Assembly: GCA_025980765.1 (NCBI GenBank) | Contig: JAICXB010000022.1 | Span: 1 to 62,797, forward strand | Reading direction: 5' to 3' | Length of the DNA stretch: 62,797 nt | DNA from: Terriglobales bacterium | GTDB lineage: Bacteria; Acidobacteriota; Terriglobia; Terriglobales; Acidobacteriaceae | In this document: piece after piece, positions 55,430-62,797 of the stretch | How positions within the stretch are numbered: the first letter of the stretch is position 1 | Layout of the letters: the number at the start of each line of letters is the position of its first letter | The notes under the pieces: generated by a model | The model's input: the letters and a program-made list of their open reading frames with translations, nothing else | Told to the model about the DNA's origin: nothing | Database searches by the model: none | Made by a program: the position numbers and the translations under genes

Positions 55430-56491
55430 ATGCCTCGCACCCCCCTCTATGACACGCTCGCCTCCTCCGGCGCCCATATGGGCGAGTACGGCGGAGTCGA
55501 AACTGCCGCCGCCGTTACGGATCCGGCGAGCGAGTTCCGGGCCCTGGTGTCAGGCTGTGCGATTTACGATCTAGGCTGGCGCGCAAAGATCGAGCTCACC
55601 GGCGCCGACCGGGTGCGCTGGTTGAACGGCATGGTCACCAACAACATCAAGGACCTGCCGAGCAATCGCGGCAACTACAGTTTCGTGCTGAATCCGCAGG
55701 GCCGAATTCTTGGCGATCTTTATGCTTACAATCGCGGAGACTCCATCCTCATCGACACCGAGCGCTCCCAGGTTGAAAACCTGCTCAAGCTCTTCGACCA
55801 CTACATCATCATGGACGATGTGGAAGTCCAGGACCGTAGCAACGCGATCGCAGCGATTGGGCTTCAGGGCCAGAGGTCTCCCGAGATTCTGAAAAAGGCA
55901 GGCATCGCAATTCCCGATCTGGAACCCATGCAGGTCGCGGACCTGACCTGGAATGGCATTGCACTTTCCCTGACCCGCATGGTCAGCGATGACTTTCTGA
56001 CCTTCGAGATCTGGGCGCTTCCGGCCGCAATGCCGGAGATCTGGAAGACTTTGGTCGCTGCCGGGGCGGAGCCGGTTGGTTCCGACGCTTTGGAGAAGTT
56101 CCGGGTGATGATCGGCTTTCCCAAATACGGAACCGATATTCGCGAACGCGATCTGCCGCAGGAGACGCAGCAGAGCCATGCTCTCAACTTCAGCAAGGGT
56201 TGCTACGTCGGCCAGGAGATCGTCGAACGCATTCGCTCCCGCGGCAACGTGCATCGAACCTTTCATGGCTTCGTGCTCAACGGGGAGACGCCGGAGCGCG
56301 GCGCGAAGCTGCAGGCAGATGGCAAGGAAGTTGGCGAGTTGACCAGTGTGAGCCGCATTCCTGCTGCGCGCGAGGAGCGTCCCGTCGCGCTTGGCTATAT
56401 CCGGCGCGAAGCTCTGGAACGCGGCGCCAAAATCACCTATCCCGGTGGCGAGGCGCAACCGGCGAAGGTCCCATTTTCAATTGCATCCTGA
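55430..56491 (+). CDS. ygfZ: YgfZ/GcvT-family folate-binding protein
   Basis: 353 residues from the ATG at 55430 (an ATG at 55415 lies in the GTTTC repeat). The YgfZ signature KGCYVGQEIVERIRSRG is near residue 250, and the GcvT-like N-terminal and barrel domains precede it. Tetrahydrofolate-linked YgfZ proteins assist repair and assembly of certain Fe-S enzymes. No partner is near; the following repeat separates it from the DUF1844 gene. Confidence 0.9.
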   Translation: MPRTPLYDTLASSGAHMGEYGGVETAAAVTDPASEFRALVSGCAIYDLGWRAKIELTGADRVRWLNGMVTNNIKDLPSNRGNYSFVLNPQGRILGDLYAYNRGDSILIDTERSQVENLLKLFDHYIIMDDVEVQDRSNAIAAIGLQGQRSPEILKKAGIAIPDLEPMQVADLTWNGIALSLTRMVSDDFLTFEIWALPAAMPEIWKTLVAAGAEPVGSDALEKFRVMIGFPKYGTDIRERDLPQETQQSHALNFSKGCYVGQEIVERIRSRGNVHRTFHGFVLNGETPERGAKLQADGKEVGELTSVSRIPAAREERPVALGYIRREALERGAKITYPGGEAQPAKVPFSIAS

Positions 56492-56516
56492 AACTCACAA
56501 ATGCAAAACCACAAAC

Positions 56517-56634
56517 AAAAGCTTTACCACGGATCACACGGATTGAACGGATTTCACGGATTTAAACTTGAACAAACAACCAAAAACGATCCGTGTAATC
56601 CGTGCTCATCCGTGAAATCCGTGGTAGAGCTTTT
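56517..56634. repeat. Palindromic AAAAGCTTTACCACGGAT element
   Basis: Arms AAAAGCTTTACCACGGAT and ATCCGTGGTAGAGCTTTT bracket internal CACGGATT / AATCCGTG pairs. Related to the tandem copies at 58941-59256. It fills the 192-base spacer before the DUF1844 gene. Confidence 0.8.
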
Positions 56635-56683
56635 GGTTTTGCTTTCGGTTTTTCCGAGCGCCTGAGATGCGTTTTTGAAAGCT

Positions 56684-57244
56684 ATGTCAGAAAAGAAACC
56701 AGACTTTGTCGTAAGCGATCGGCGCAAATTCACTGACGAAGGCGAACTGCGCGAGCAAACGCAAGAACAGTCTGCCGCGCAGGCGGCCTCTCCGGCGCAA
56801 CCGGCTGGCGCTGCCCCAACCGGCGACGACGCGGACTTGCAGCCGCCCTCTCATGCAGAACAAGCGGCGCAGCACGAGGAATATCGGGCCTCCGGCAAGA
56901 AGATTGACGATCTGTTGTCAGCCCGCGGTCAGGGCAAAGCCGCGGACTTCGAGATGACTTTCGACCGCCTGGTGCAGTCGCTCTACGTGACCGCTCTCAT
57001 GCAATTGGGAATGATGCCTGCAGCGCCGGGCGAAGCCGAGCAGCCGCACGTCGACATCATCGGCGCGCGCCAGACCATCGATACCCTCGGAATCCTGAAG
57101 GACAAGACCAAAGGCAATCTGACTAAGCCGGAAGAGAACCTTCTGCAAAACGCGCTATTCGAGCTGCGCATGGCGTTTCTCGAAATCACGAATGCGATTA
57201 CCCGTCCGCCGGCCGCGGCAGGCGGAAAATCCGTTATTAAATGA
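56684..57244 (+). CDS. DUF1844 domain protein
   Basis: 186 residues from the ATG at 56684. A disordered Ala/Pro/Gln-rich N-terminal half is followed by the DUF1844 domain at about 90-180 (FDRLVQSLYVTALMQLG, DIIGARQTIDTLGILKDKT, EENLLQNALFELRMAFLEI). The function is unknown. Its stop overlaps the start of the metallo-hydrolase by four bases. Confidence 0.88.
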   Translation: MSEKKPDFVVSDRRKFTDEGELREQTQEQSAAQAASPAQPAGAAPTGDDADLQPPSHAEQAAQHEEYRASGKKIDDLLSARGQGKAADFEMTFDRLVQSLYVTALMQLGMMPAAPGEAEQPHVDIIGARQTIDTLGILKDKTKGNLTKPEENLLQNALFELRMAFLEITNAITRPPAAAGGKSVIK

Positions 57245-58011
57245 AAGCCACTCTGACGGTGCTCGGCAGCGGAACTTCCATGGGCGTGCCCACCATCGGC
57301 TGCGATTGCAAGGTGTGCCGCTCCTCCGATCCGCGCGATCGCCGCACTCGTCCGTCGATCCTGCTCGAATACGCAGAGCGCATAGTGCTTATCGACAGCA
57401 CTCCGGACTTTCGCGAGCAGGCTTTGCGCGAGAACATCCGCCGGCTCGATGCCGTGCTCTATACCCATGCGCACGCCGACCACATTCTCGGCCTCGATGA
57501 CCTGCGTCCCTTAACTTTTCATCGCGAAGACAAGCTTCCCATCTACGCCGATGGCGACACTGCGGCCGTCATCGAGCGCATGTTCGCCTACGTCTTCGAT
57601 CCCCAGTCCACGTACTCAACCCGACCCCAGGTTCGGTTGCACCGGCTGAATGGACAGTTGGATTTATTTGGAGCAATTTTCAAGCCGCTGACCGTGTTGC
57701 ATGGCGACCACCCCATCACCGCATACCGTTTTGGGACAGCCGCCTACGTTACCGACTTCAGCACCATTCCCGACGCGGCCATGCAGCAGCTGCAGGGGCT
57801 TGATGTCCTCTTTCTTGACGCGCTGCGCCGCCGCCCGCATCCCACACATTCTTCCCTCGAAGCGTCCCTGAAAGTTGTGGAGGCGCTCAAGCCGGATCGC
57901 GCCTTCTTCGTGCACATGTCGCACGACCTCGGGCACGAAGAGACGAACCAGGGCCTGCCACCACACGTGCGCCTCGCACATGACGGCCTGAAACTGGAGT
58001 TCGAGATTTAG
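57241..58011 (+). CDS. MBL-fold metallo-hydrolase (PhnP-like)
   Basis: 256 residues with the metallo-beta-lactamase phosphodiesterase motifs. SGTSMGVPTIGC-x-C-x-x-C carries an accessory zinc-type site, HAHADHILGLDD the HxHxDH box, HGDHP the next His, and YVTDFST the acidic ligand. These are typical of PhnP cyclic-phosphodiesterase and RNase-Z-like enzymes. Coupled to DUF1844 by overlap, and two bases before ribF. Confidence 0.92.
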   Translation: MKATLTVLGSGTSMGVPTIGCDCKVCRSSDPRDRRTRPSILLEYAERIVLIDSTPDFREQALRENIRRLDAVLYTHAHADHILGLDDLRPLTFHREDKLPIYADGDTAAVIERMFAYVFDPQSTYSTRPQVRLHRLNGQLDLFGAIFKPLTVLHGDHPITAYRFGTAAYVTDFSTIPDAAMQQLQGLDVLFLDALRRRPHPTHSSLEASLKVVEALKPDRAFFVHMSHDLGHEETNQGLPPHVRLAHDGLKLEFEI

Positions 58012-58013
58012 AG

Positions 58014-59003
58014 ATGCGCGTATTTCGGTCGATCGACGAACTTCCATCCGACTGGCACAGGAACGTCATCAGTGTTGGCAACTTCGACGGCGTGCATCTC
58101 GCGCATCGGCACGTGCTGGGCCGTGTCGCAGAGCGCGCACGGGAACTCGGGGCGCATTCTCTCGCTGTAACCTTTGATCCTCATCCCGCGCGGCTGCTGC
58201 GGCCGCAGAGCGCCCCCCGGCTGATCACGCCGCTGCCGCAAAAGCTTGCGCTGCTCGCGCAGACCGGAGTGGAAGCCACCCTGGTTCTCGCCTTTGATGC
58301 CGGCTTCTCTTCCCTCTCGCCACAAGCATTCGCCAAGCAAATCGTTGCCGGTGGGCTGCACGCGAGCGAAGTCCACGAAGGCGCGAGTTTCCACTTTGGG
58401 CATCAGGCAGAGGGCAACGTGGACCGACTTGCCGAATATGGCCGCGAGTTTGGATTCTCTGTCGTCGTCTATCCCGAGATGCGCTCGCGCGGCGAAGTCG
58501 TTTCCAGCAGCGCGATTCGCCGACTCCTGATCGCGGGGCAAGTCAGCAAGGCACGACACCTGCTTGGCCGTCCATTTTCCATTACGGGAACTCCCGCGGC
58601 GGGACGCGGATACGGCACGCGTTACACCGTACCCACCATCAATCTGGCGGAATACACGGAACTCGCTCCCTGTCATGGCGTTTATGTAACTTGCACGCGG
58701 GTTGGCGATGAGAGGTTTGAGTCCGTGACGAACATTGGCGTGCGACCTACGTTCGGCGAGGCGTCATTCGCCATCGAAATCCATCTCCTGGATTTCCATC
58801 CCATTGCACTCGATGAGAGCACCGAAATCGAGATTGCGTTCCTCAAATGGCTGCGGCCGGAAATCAAATGGCCCAATGCCGCCGAGCTGAAAACCCAAAT
58901 CGGCAAAGACGTAAAACGCAGCCAGCGCTTCTTTGCGTTGACAAACGACAAAACCAAAAGCTTAACCGCGGATTTCACGGATGCGCACCGATATCACGGA
59001 TAA
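58014..59003 (+). CDS. ribF: Bifunctional riboflavin kinase / FAD synthetase
   Basis: Phosphorylates riboflavin to FMN and adenylates it to FAD. The nucleotidyl transferase half has SVGNFDGVHLAHRHV and EVVSSSAIRRLL; the kinase half has GRGYGTRYTVPTINL and GVYVTCTRVG, with SVTNIGVRPTF. The 329-residue length is normal. The last 18 or so residues (NDKTKSLTADFTDAHRYHG) are a translation of the dispersed repeat that begins at 58941, so the native stop has probably been lost. Confidence 0.93.
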   Translation: MRVFRSIDELPSDWHRNVISVGNFDGVHLAHRHVLGRVAERARELGAHSLAVTFDPHPARLLRPQSAPRLITPLPQKLALLAQTGVEATLVLAFDAGFSSLSPQAFAKQIVAGGLHASEVHEGASFHFGHQAEGNVDRLAEYGREFGFSVVVYPEMRSRGEVVSSSAIRRLLIAGQVSKARHLLGRPFSITGTPAAGRGYGTRYTVPTINLAEYTELAPCHGVYVTCTRVGDERFESVTNIGVRPTFGEASFAIEIHLLDFHPIALDESTEIEIAFLKWLRPEIKWPNAAELKTQIGKDVKRSQRFFALTNDKTKSLTADFTDAHRYHG

Positions 59004-59256
59004 TTTCTTGGTTTCTTTCTAACTCAATAAATCCGTGTAATCCGTTAAATCCGTGCAATCCGTGGTAGAGCTTTGATTTTGCTTTTGGTTTTGTTTATGG
59101 CGACAAACGACAAAACCAACAGCTTAACCACGGATTTCACGGATGCGCACGGATATCACGGATAATCTCTTGGTTTCTTTCTGATATCGATAAATCCGTG
59201 TAATCCGTTAAATCTGTGCAATCCGTGGTAGAGATTTTGCTTTTGCTCTTGGTTTT
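58941..59256. repeat. Two tandem copies of a 162-bp palindromic repeat
   Basis: Copies start at 58941 and 59103 with ACAAACGACAAAACCAA, run through ACGGATTTCACGGATGCGCA, and end with AATCCGTGGTAGAG plus a T-rich tail. Each copy is itself an imperfect palindrome (ACCACGGAT / ATCCGTGGT). Relative of 56517-56634. The first copy overlaps the end of ribF and the second reaches the promoter of the MFS gene. Confidence 0.88.
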
Positions 59257-59287
59257 CCTCGACTCTGCTAATCTCTCTGACTACCTC

Positions 59288-60526
59288 ATGCAGAACCCTC
59301 TCGCGTTTCTTGGCGAAGCCTCGGCTGAACAGCGTCGCACACTGCTTGCTGCCGGGCTGGGCTGGATGCTCGATGCCTTTGACGTGATGTTGTATTCCCT
59401 CGTCGTCACGCACATCATGCGCGAACTGCATATCGGCAAGCAGGGGGCAGGCCTGCTCAACACTCTCACCTTGCTGGCGTCAGGAATTGGCGGAGTGTTC
59501 TTCGGACTCGTCGCCGACCGCATTGGTCGCACGCGGGCGCTGATGCTCAGCATCCTTACTTATTCGGTCTGCTCGTTCGCCAGCGGCCTCGCGACCTCGA
59601 TCCTGGTCCTCGCCATTATCCGGTTCATTCTCGGATTGGGAATGGGGGGCGAATGGAACACCGGCGCAACTCTGGTGGCGGAAAGCTGGCCTTCCGATCT
59701 TCGCGCTCGCGCCATCGCCATGGTGCAAAGCTCGTGGGCGATTGGCTACGCGCTGGCGGCGCTGATTGCCGGAATCATGCTTCCGCGTGTTGGCTGGAGA
59801 TACGTGTTTTTCGTCGGCGTCTTGCCCGCACTGGTGACGTTGTGGATTCGCAAGGACGTCGCCGAACCCGGAATATGGCAGACGGCGCGAGCGTCCCAAG
59901 CCCGGGTTTCCTCTCCAGGATTTGTAGAACTTTTTGGCAGCAAATATATTCGCCGAACTTTGGTCCTGCTGGCGATGAATCTATTCGGACTCTTCGCCTG
60001 GTGGGGCCTGTTCACCTGGATCCCTCCATATCTTTCATTGCCGATAAGCCAAGGAGGACGCGGCTTCGGCGTACTCAGCACTACGGCGCTGTTGCTGTTT
60101 CTGAATCTGGCAGGAATGTTTCCGGGCTACTTGAGCTTCGGCTGGGTTGCTGACCGCCTGGGGCGCCGCCGCTCGTTCATGCTCTACACCATTGCCGCCG
60201 CAGTGCTCGTGCCCGCCTATGCCGCAGCCAGATCGCAATGGAGTTTGCTTCTATTGGGAGCCGTGGTGGCCTTCTTCGGAACTGGATTTTTCTCCGCTTC
60301 AGGAGTAATCGGCAGCGAGCTCTTCCCCACCAGCGTACGCGCGCGTGCGTTAGGCCTCACCTATAATGGCGCGCGCGCCCTCAGTTCGGTTGCTCCCTGG
60401 ACGATTGGCAGGTTCGGGCAGCAGCACGGTCTGAATTCGGCTTTCTATCTTTGCGCGCTGGCATTTCTGCTCGCAGGGCTGACCGCGATCTTCATCCCCG
60501 AGACTCGCGGGGTGGAGCTGGCGTAG
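59288..60526 (+). CDS. Major facilitator superfamily transporter
   Basis: 412 residues with twelve membrane helices. The ATG at 59288 starts the NPLAFL leader; an earlier in-frame start lies in the repeat. Motif A is GLVADRIGRTRAL in loop 2-3, repeated as WVADRLGRRRSF, and LGMGGEWNTGATLVAE is the SHS / sialate-aromatic acid type signature. It probably carries an organic anion in symport with protons. Substrate is not evident. Confidence 0.9.
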   Translation: MQNPLAFLGEASAEQRRTLLAAGLGWMLDAFDVMLYSLVVTHIMRELHIGKQGAGLLNTLTLLASGIGGVFFGLVADRIGRTRALMLSILTYSVCSFASGLATSILVLAIIRFILGLGMGGEWNTGATLVAESWPSDLRARAIAMVQSSWAIGYALAALIAGIMLPRVGWRYVFFVGVLPALVTLWIRKDVAEPGIWQTARASQARVSSPGFVELFGSKYIRRTLVLLAMNLFGLFAWWGLFTWIPPYLSLPISQGGRGFGVLSTTALLLFLNLAGMFPGYLSFGWVADRLGRRRSFMLYTIAAAVLVPAYAAARSQWSLLLLGAVVAFFGTGFFSASGVIGSELFPTSVRARALGLTYNGARALSSVAPWTIGRFGQQHGLNSAFYLCALAFLLAGLTAIFIPETRGVELA

Positions 60527-60550
60527 GCGGCATTTCTTACCTACGTTGAA

Positions 60551-60604
60551 GTCCCGCTTTCAGCGGGACGCGCCGTGAGAGTAGCCCACCATGAAATGGT
60601 GGGT
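60551..60604. repeat. Hairpins left of the IS200-type remnant
   Basis: GTCCCGC-TTTCA-GCGGGAC at 60551-60569 is a perfect hairpin, and GCCCACCA-TGAAA-TGGTGGGT follows at 60584-60604. Relatives occur on the other side of the transposase at 61145-61236. Confidence 0.85.
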
Positions 60605-60644
60605 CGGTTAGAGCGAAATTTCGAGTCCCGCCGACCAGGCTGGA

Positions 60645-61089
60645 CTATTGAGAGTTATATCGAGGGCAATACATTCCGTGCTTCTTCAGCAACAGCTTCC
60701 ATTCCGCGGCGAAATCCATCTTTCGATGGTGCTTTTCCTGATTCTCGATGTAGTGTGTGACTGAATCCAAGTTCGAGAGGCTCACGGTGAACGCGGCGTA
60801 GCCCTCCTGCCATTCAAAAGTTCTTGTCAGTGACTTCTTTCATCCAGGCGCTCGATCCGGCTTTTACGAGCTGCACCGCCTTAGCGATAGTTAACGTAGG
60901 CCAAAGCGATAGCAATGCGGGAGCGTGCTCTGCCATACCCCCAATGCACAAGGCGCGAAAGCCATTCTCTCGAGCAATGCCGCCCATGTAACTCCAAAGA
61001 CGCGGACGGATTTCGACTGGGATTAAAGAAACACGCCGCTTTGTTGAGAACACCGTATGAAAATACAAGCAGGTGAATGTGTGAGCCAT
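60645..61089 (-). pseudogene. IS200/RAYT-type Y1 transposase, frameshifted and active-site-damaged
   Basis: Starting at 61089 the frame encodes TFTCLYFHTVFSTKRR, GGIARENGFRALCIGGM and AKAVQLVKAGSSAWM, clear Y1 transposase text. It meets a stop after KNF near 60814. One base out of frame, EWQEGYAAFTVSLSN and YIENQEKHHRKMDF (catalytic Tyr) continue to a TAG at 60645-60647. The HUH position reads EHAPALL instead of the usual H-x-H, so the second His is lost. The gene is therefore doubly inactivated. It lies between two sets of hairpins of its presumed target type. Confidence 0.88.
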
Positions 61090-61144
61090 AGGTCCGAGAT
61101 TCTACACAAAGCCCTGGTTCTCGCCTAAGGGTAAGCTCTCAGCC

Positions 61145-61236
61145 GTCCCGCCGGTTGGCGGGACTTGGATGCGCACGACATCCTTGCCCACCATTAGCAT
61201 GGTGGGCTACCTTCAGGCGTCCTGCTGAAGCAGGAC
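61145..61236. repeat. Hairpins right of the IS200-type remnant
   Basis: GTCCCGCC-GGTT-GGCGGGAC at 61145-61164, GCCCACCAT-TAGC-ATGGTGGGC at 61186-61207 and GTCCTGCT-GA-AGCAGGAC at 61219-61236. All are perfect inverted repeats of the same family as 60551-60604. The rest of the 346-base gap to the next gene holds nothing else recognised. Confidence 0.85.
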
Positions 61237-61435
61237 TCCCGTCGTAACTGCTAGATGCACGAACATTTATCTAATCCGAGTCTATGTGCCGCAGGTCGTG
61301 TTCAATAAGACAGATGAAAACAAAAACAAAATCTTGAAGGAACCAAATCCAGCTTCTCTGAATCTAACGTTGTGAGAATGAGAGAAGCTGGATCTTAAGA
61401 ACTTCTCTTCTGGGGTACGTCCAAGGGGTGCAGTG

Positions 61436-61678
61436 ATGAGTTTGGTAGATATGATTTTCGGTTGCTGGCACAGAAATTACAGTTTTCCGATTACCGCCCG
61501 CGGAACGCGCCGTACGGCGGCTGCGGCAGAAACCGGCACTTACGTTGTGTGTCTCGATTGTGGCAAAGAATTTCCGTATGACTGGCAGCAAATGAAAGTG
61601 CTCAGTCTATCGCCGACGCACCGGGCGAAAGTCAACGTGATGCGCGAGCCGGCGCGGTCGCTGGCGAAGACGGCTTGA
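61436..61678 (+). CDS. Small Cys/His-containing hypothetical protein
   Basis: 80 residues from the ATG at 61436. The conserved-looking core is FGCWHRNYSFPI and TYVVCLDCGKEFPYDWQQM, with one CxH and one CxxC that could bind zinc. Proteins of this type recur in Acidobacteriota by memory. A start at 61433 is equally open. It is alone between hairpin elements and the CBS gene. Confidence 0.65.
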   Translation: MSLVDMIFGCWHRNYSFPITARGTRRTAAAAETGTYVVCLDCGKEFPYDWQQMKVLSLSPTHRAKVNVMREPARSLAKTA

Positions 61679-61686
61679 TCTTTTTC

Positions 61687-61758
61687 ATTCCGAGCGCAGC
61701 GAGGAATTCCTTTGCTGGCATTGATTCAAGGGTAGAGGTTCCTCGCCGCGCTCGGAAT
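61687..61758. repeat. Palindromic ATTCCGAGCG element
   Basis: Arms ATTCCGAGCGCAGCGAGGAA and TTCCTCGCCGCGCTCGGAAT are imperfect inverse complements. It sits between the convergent small Cys/His gene and the CBS gene and could act as a bidirectional terminator. Confidence 0.7.
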
Positions 61759-61773
61759 AGAGCGAATGAAACC

Positions 61774-62238
61774 TCACTCGCCTGACAGCATCTGGTCCAA
61801 TAACCGGAGGACGTCGGTCACGGTGATAATCCCTACCAGCTTGCCGCTCGATTCGGTTACCAGAACCGAAGAAATTTTCCTCTCGTTCATGATGTGCACC
61901 GCCTGCTGCACCGGCGCATCCGGCATTACCGTAATGGGGTCCTTGGTCATTGCCAGAGTGATCGGAGTGCCCTCGAAGATTTTGTTGTACTCCTCGGGAT
62001 TCATCGGCGAGAGCACTGAAGGCGCCAGGCGGGAGACATCGCGATCGCTGATAATGCCAATCGCCTTGCCTTCAGCCGAAACTACGGGAACATGGCGCTT
62101 GCCGGTTCGGCGGATGAGCAACGCGGCATCTATAAGGCGCGCATCCACGGTGAGCGTGGTGACGGCGCGGGTCATGTAATCGCGGACAAGGTGGCGTTCG
62201 GTCCTGGGCATGGACTGCTTGCTTCCTGGTTCGGCCAT
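61774..62238 (-). CDS. CBS-domain-pair protein
   Basis: 154 residues made of two CBS motifs (about 18-75 and 92-150: YMTRAVTTLTVDARLIDAA, GIISDRDVSRL, MTKDPITVMPDAPVQQA, GIITVTDVLRLLDQ). CBS pairs bind adenosine nucleotides and act as energy or redox sensors. No effector domain is attached. The in-frame Met10 is an alternative start. Confidence 0.92.
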   Translation of the reverse strand: MAEPGSKQSMPRTERHLVRDYMTRAVTTLTVDARLIDAALLIRRTGKRHVPVVSAEGKAIGIISDRDVSRLAPSVLSPMNPEEYNKIFEGTPITLAMTKDPITVMPDAPVQQAVHIMNERKISSVLVTESSGKLVGIITVTDVLRLLDQMLSGE

Positions 62239-62424
62239 ATCGACTGCGAATCATAGCAAAGCGGCTGCAGTACCGCACCGACAATCGCCAAGTACTTCAT
62301 TGGCAGTTCACGTGCACTACACTGCGGGTGATCGGCTCATTGTTGGCGGTCTGGCGATACGCTAAGGCCAACCGTGGAACCGGTTTTAAGCTCTTAATGT
62401 CGAAATCCTGAAAGGAAGTATCCA

Positions 62425-62628
62425 ATGCTGACCATCTGCCGCAAGTTGACGCGCCCGGTTCACTTCTCGATCGTCATGCTGTTGATGGTCGGCTATCTTT
62501 TGATGGGCTGGATGATGGTGGAGCAGAACCGGACGATCACAGCTCAGCGCACTCTGATTGCAAAACTCTTCCAGGACACAGTCCGGCTTTCTGTCGCTCA
62601 AGTGCAGCAGTCGCGACGAAACCGATAG
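62425..62628 (+). CDS. Small single-pass membrane protein
   Basis: 67 residues with one hydrophobic helix at about 14-32 (FSIVMLLMVGYLLMGWMMV) and a Gln/Arg-rich cytoplasmic-type tail. AAGGAAG lies about 9 bases before the ATG. No family is recognised. It precedes the transposase at the edge. Confidence 0.6.
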   Translation: MLTICRKLTRPVHFSIVMLLMVGYLLMGWMMVEQNRTITAQRTLIAKLFQDTVRLSVAQVQQSRRNR

Positions 62629-62754
62629 CTTAGGGTCGGCACTGACTCGGCTTTAGGTGTGAGATTTCAGGACGTTGTTCCCAACAAGTGAATAGTCCAT
62701 TCGAGCCTGAGCGGAGAAGCTGAAGGTGCGAACCAAAGCAATCCGGGAGGCGGA

Positions 62755-62797
62755 ATGGACCTTCACCAGAATGCCCGACTTACGTTTCGCAGTCGAG
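62755..62797 (+). CDS. N-terminal fragment of an IS481-type transposase (cut by window edge)
   Basis: The ATG at 62755, after GGGAGG, encodes DLHQNARLTFRSR before the edge. Transposases of the IS481 family commonly begin with N/D-LHKNARLTPxxR, so this is probably the left part of such an insertion sequence. Terminal repeats could not be located with certainty. Confidence 0.55.
   Translation, partial: MDLHQNARLTFRSR

Overview
The window reads as a chromosomal segment of a soil-type Acidobacteriota (Terriglobia / Koribacter-like). This is inferred from gene content: an ADOP-type duplicated-permease gene, a VWFA-related secreted protein, DUF1844 and DUF3052 proteins, an orphan NuoI, a secreted Asp-box propeller protein, moderately high GC, and very many short palindromic dispersed repeats. 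No rRNA, tRNA or CRISPR array was seen.

Layout. 0-7 kb: a zinc-ribbon membrane protein, a VOC-PP2C fusion phosphatase, an Asp-box propeller protein, a VWFA protein, an HD hydrolase and a zinc-ribbon XRE regulator. 7-14 kb: a hypothetical membrane protein, then a Cus/Czc-type RND heavy-metal efflux operon headed by a small exported protein, followed by a VapBC-like pair. 14.7-19.3 kb: the conserved envelope/isoprenoid run uppS-cdsA-dxr-rseP, then a HTH-Mop regulator and msrA. 20.3-29.5 kb is the accessory island: dispersed repeats, an orphan DUF5681 + terminase large subunit pair with no other phage genes, two large arrays of short hairpins around a broken REP-associated Y1 transposase (RAYT), a split ApeA-like HEPN defence gene, a SIMPL protein, and a second remnant of the terminase 3' end joined to more of the same hairpins. 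A M28 peptidase closes this region. 29.5-40 kb: a large alpha/beta-hydrolase-domain protein, the ADOP permease, DUF3052 and SET-domain genes (divergent around one hairpin unit), a STAS protein, nuoI, an acyl-CoA dehydrogenase and a MerR-HTH/TPR protein. 40-51.5 kb: a saccharopine-dehydrogenase-like enzyme, then a long minus-strand run mtnP-pfkB-GT-mgtC-dapF-ldcA-mpl-M61 peptidase-plsC, which joins muropeptide recycling (LdcA, Mpl) with DAP epimerisation and membrane lipid synthesis. 51.6-62.8 kb: a secreted HExxH metalloprotease, a TPR protein, a LeuB/IDH-family dehydrogenase, a YgfZ-like protein, a DUF1844 / MBL hydrolase / RibF cluster, an MFS transporter, a second dead IS200-type transposase between a different hairpin family, a CBS-pair protein, and the start of what looks like an IS481-type transposase at the right edge.

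The most unusual content is the repeat biology. A hairpin family with an invariant GGTA loop and covarying stems occurs at six places, twice supplying the stop codon of the adjacent gene. It surrounds a dead RAYT, an orphan terminase and a decayed ApeA-like defence gene. At least five other palindromic repeat families are also present. A second notable point is a DapF homologue in which both catalytic cysteines are serine.
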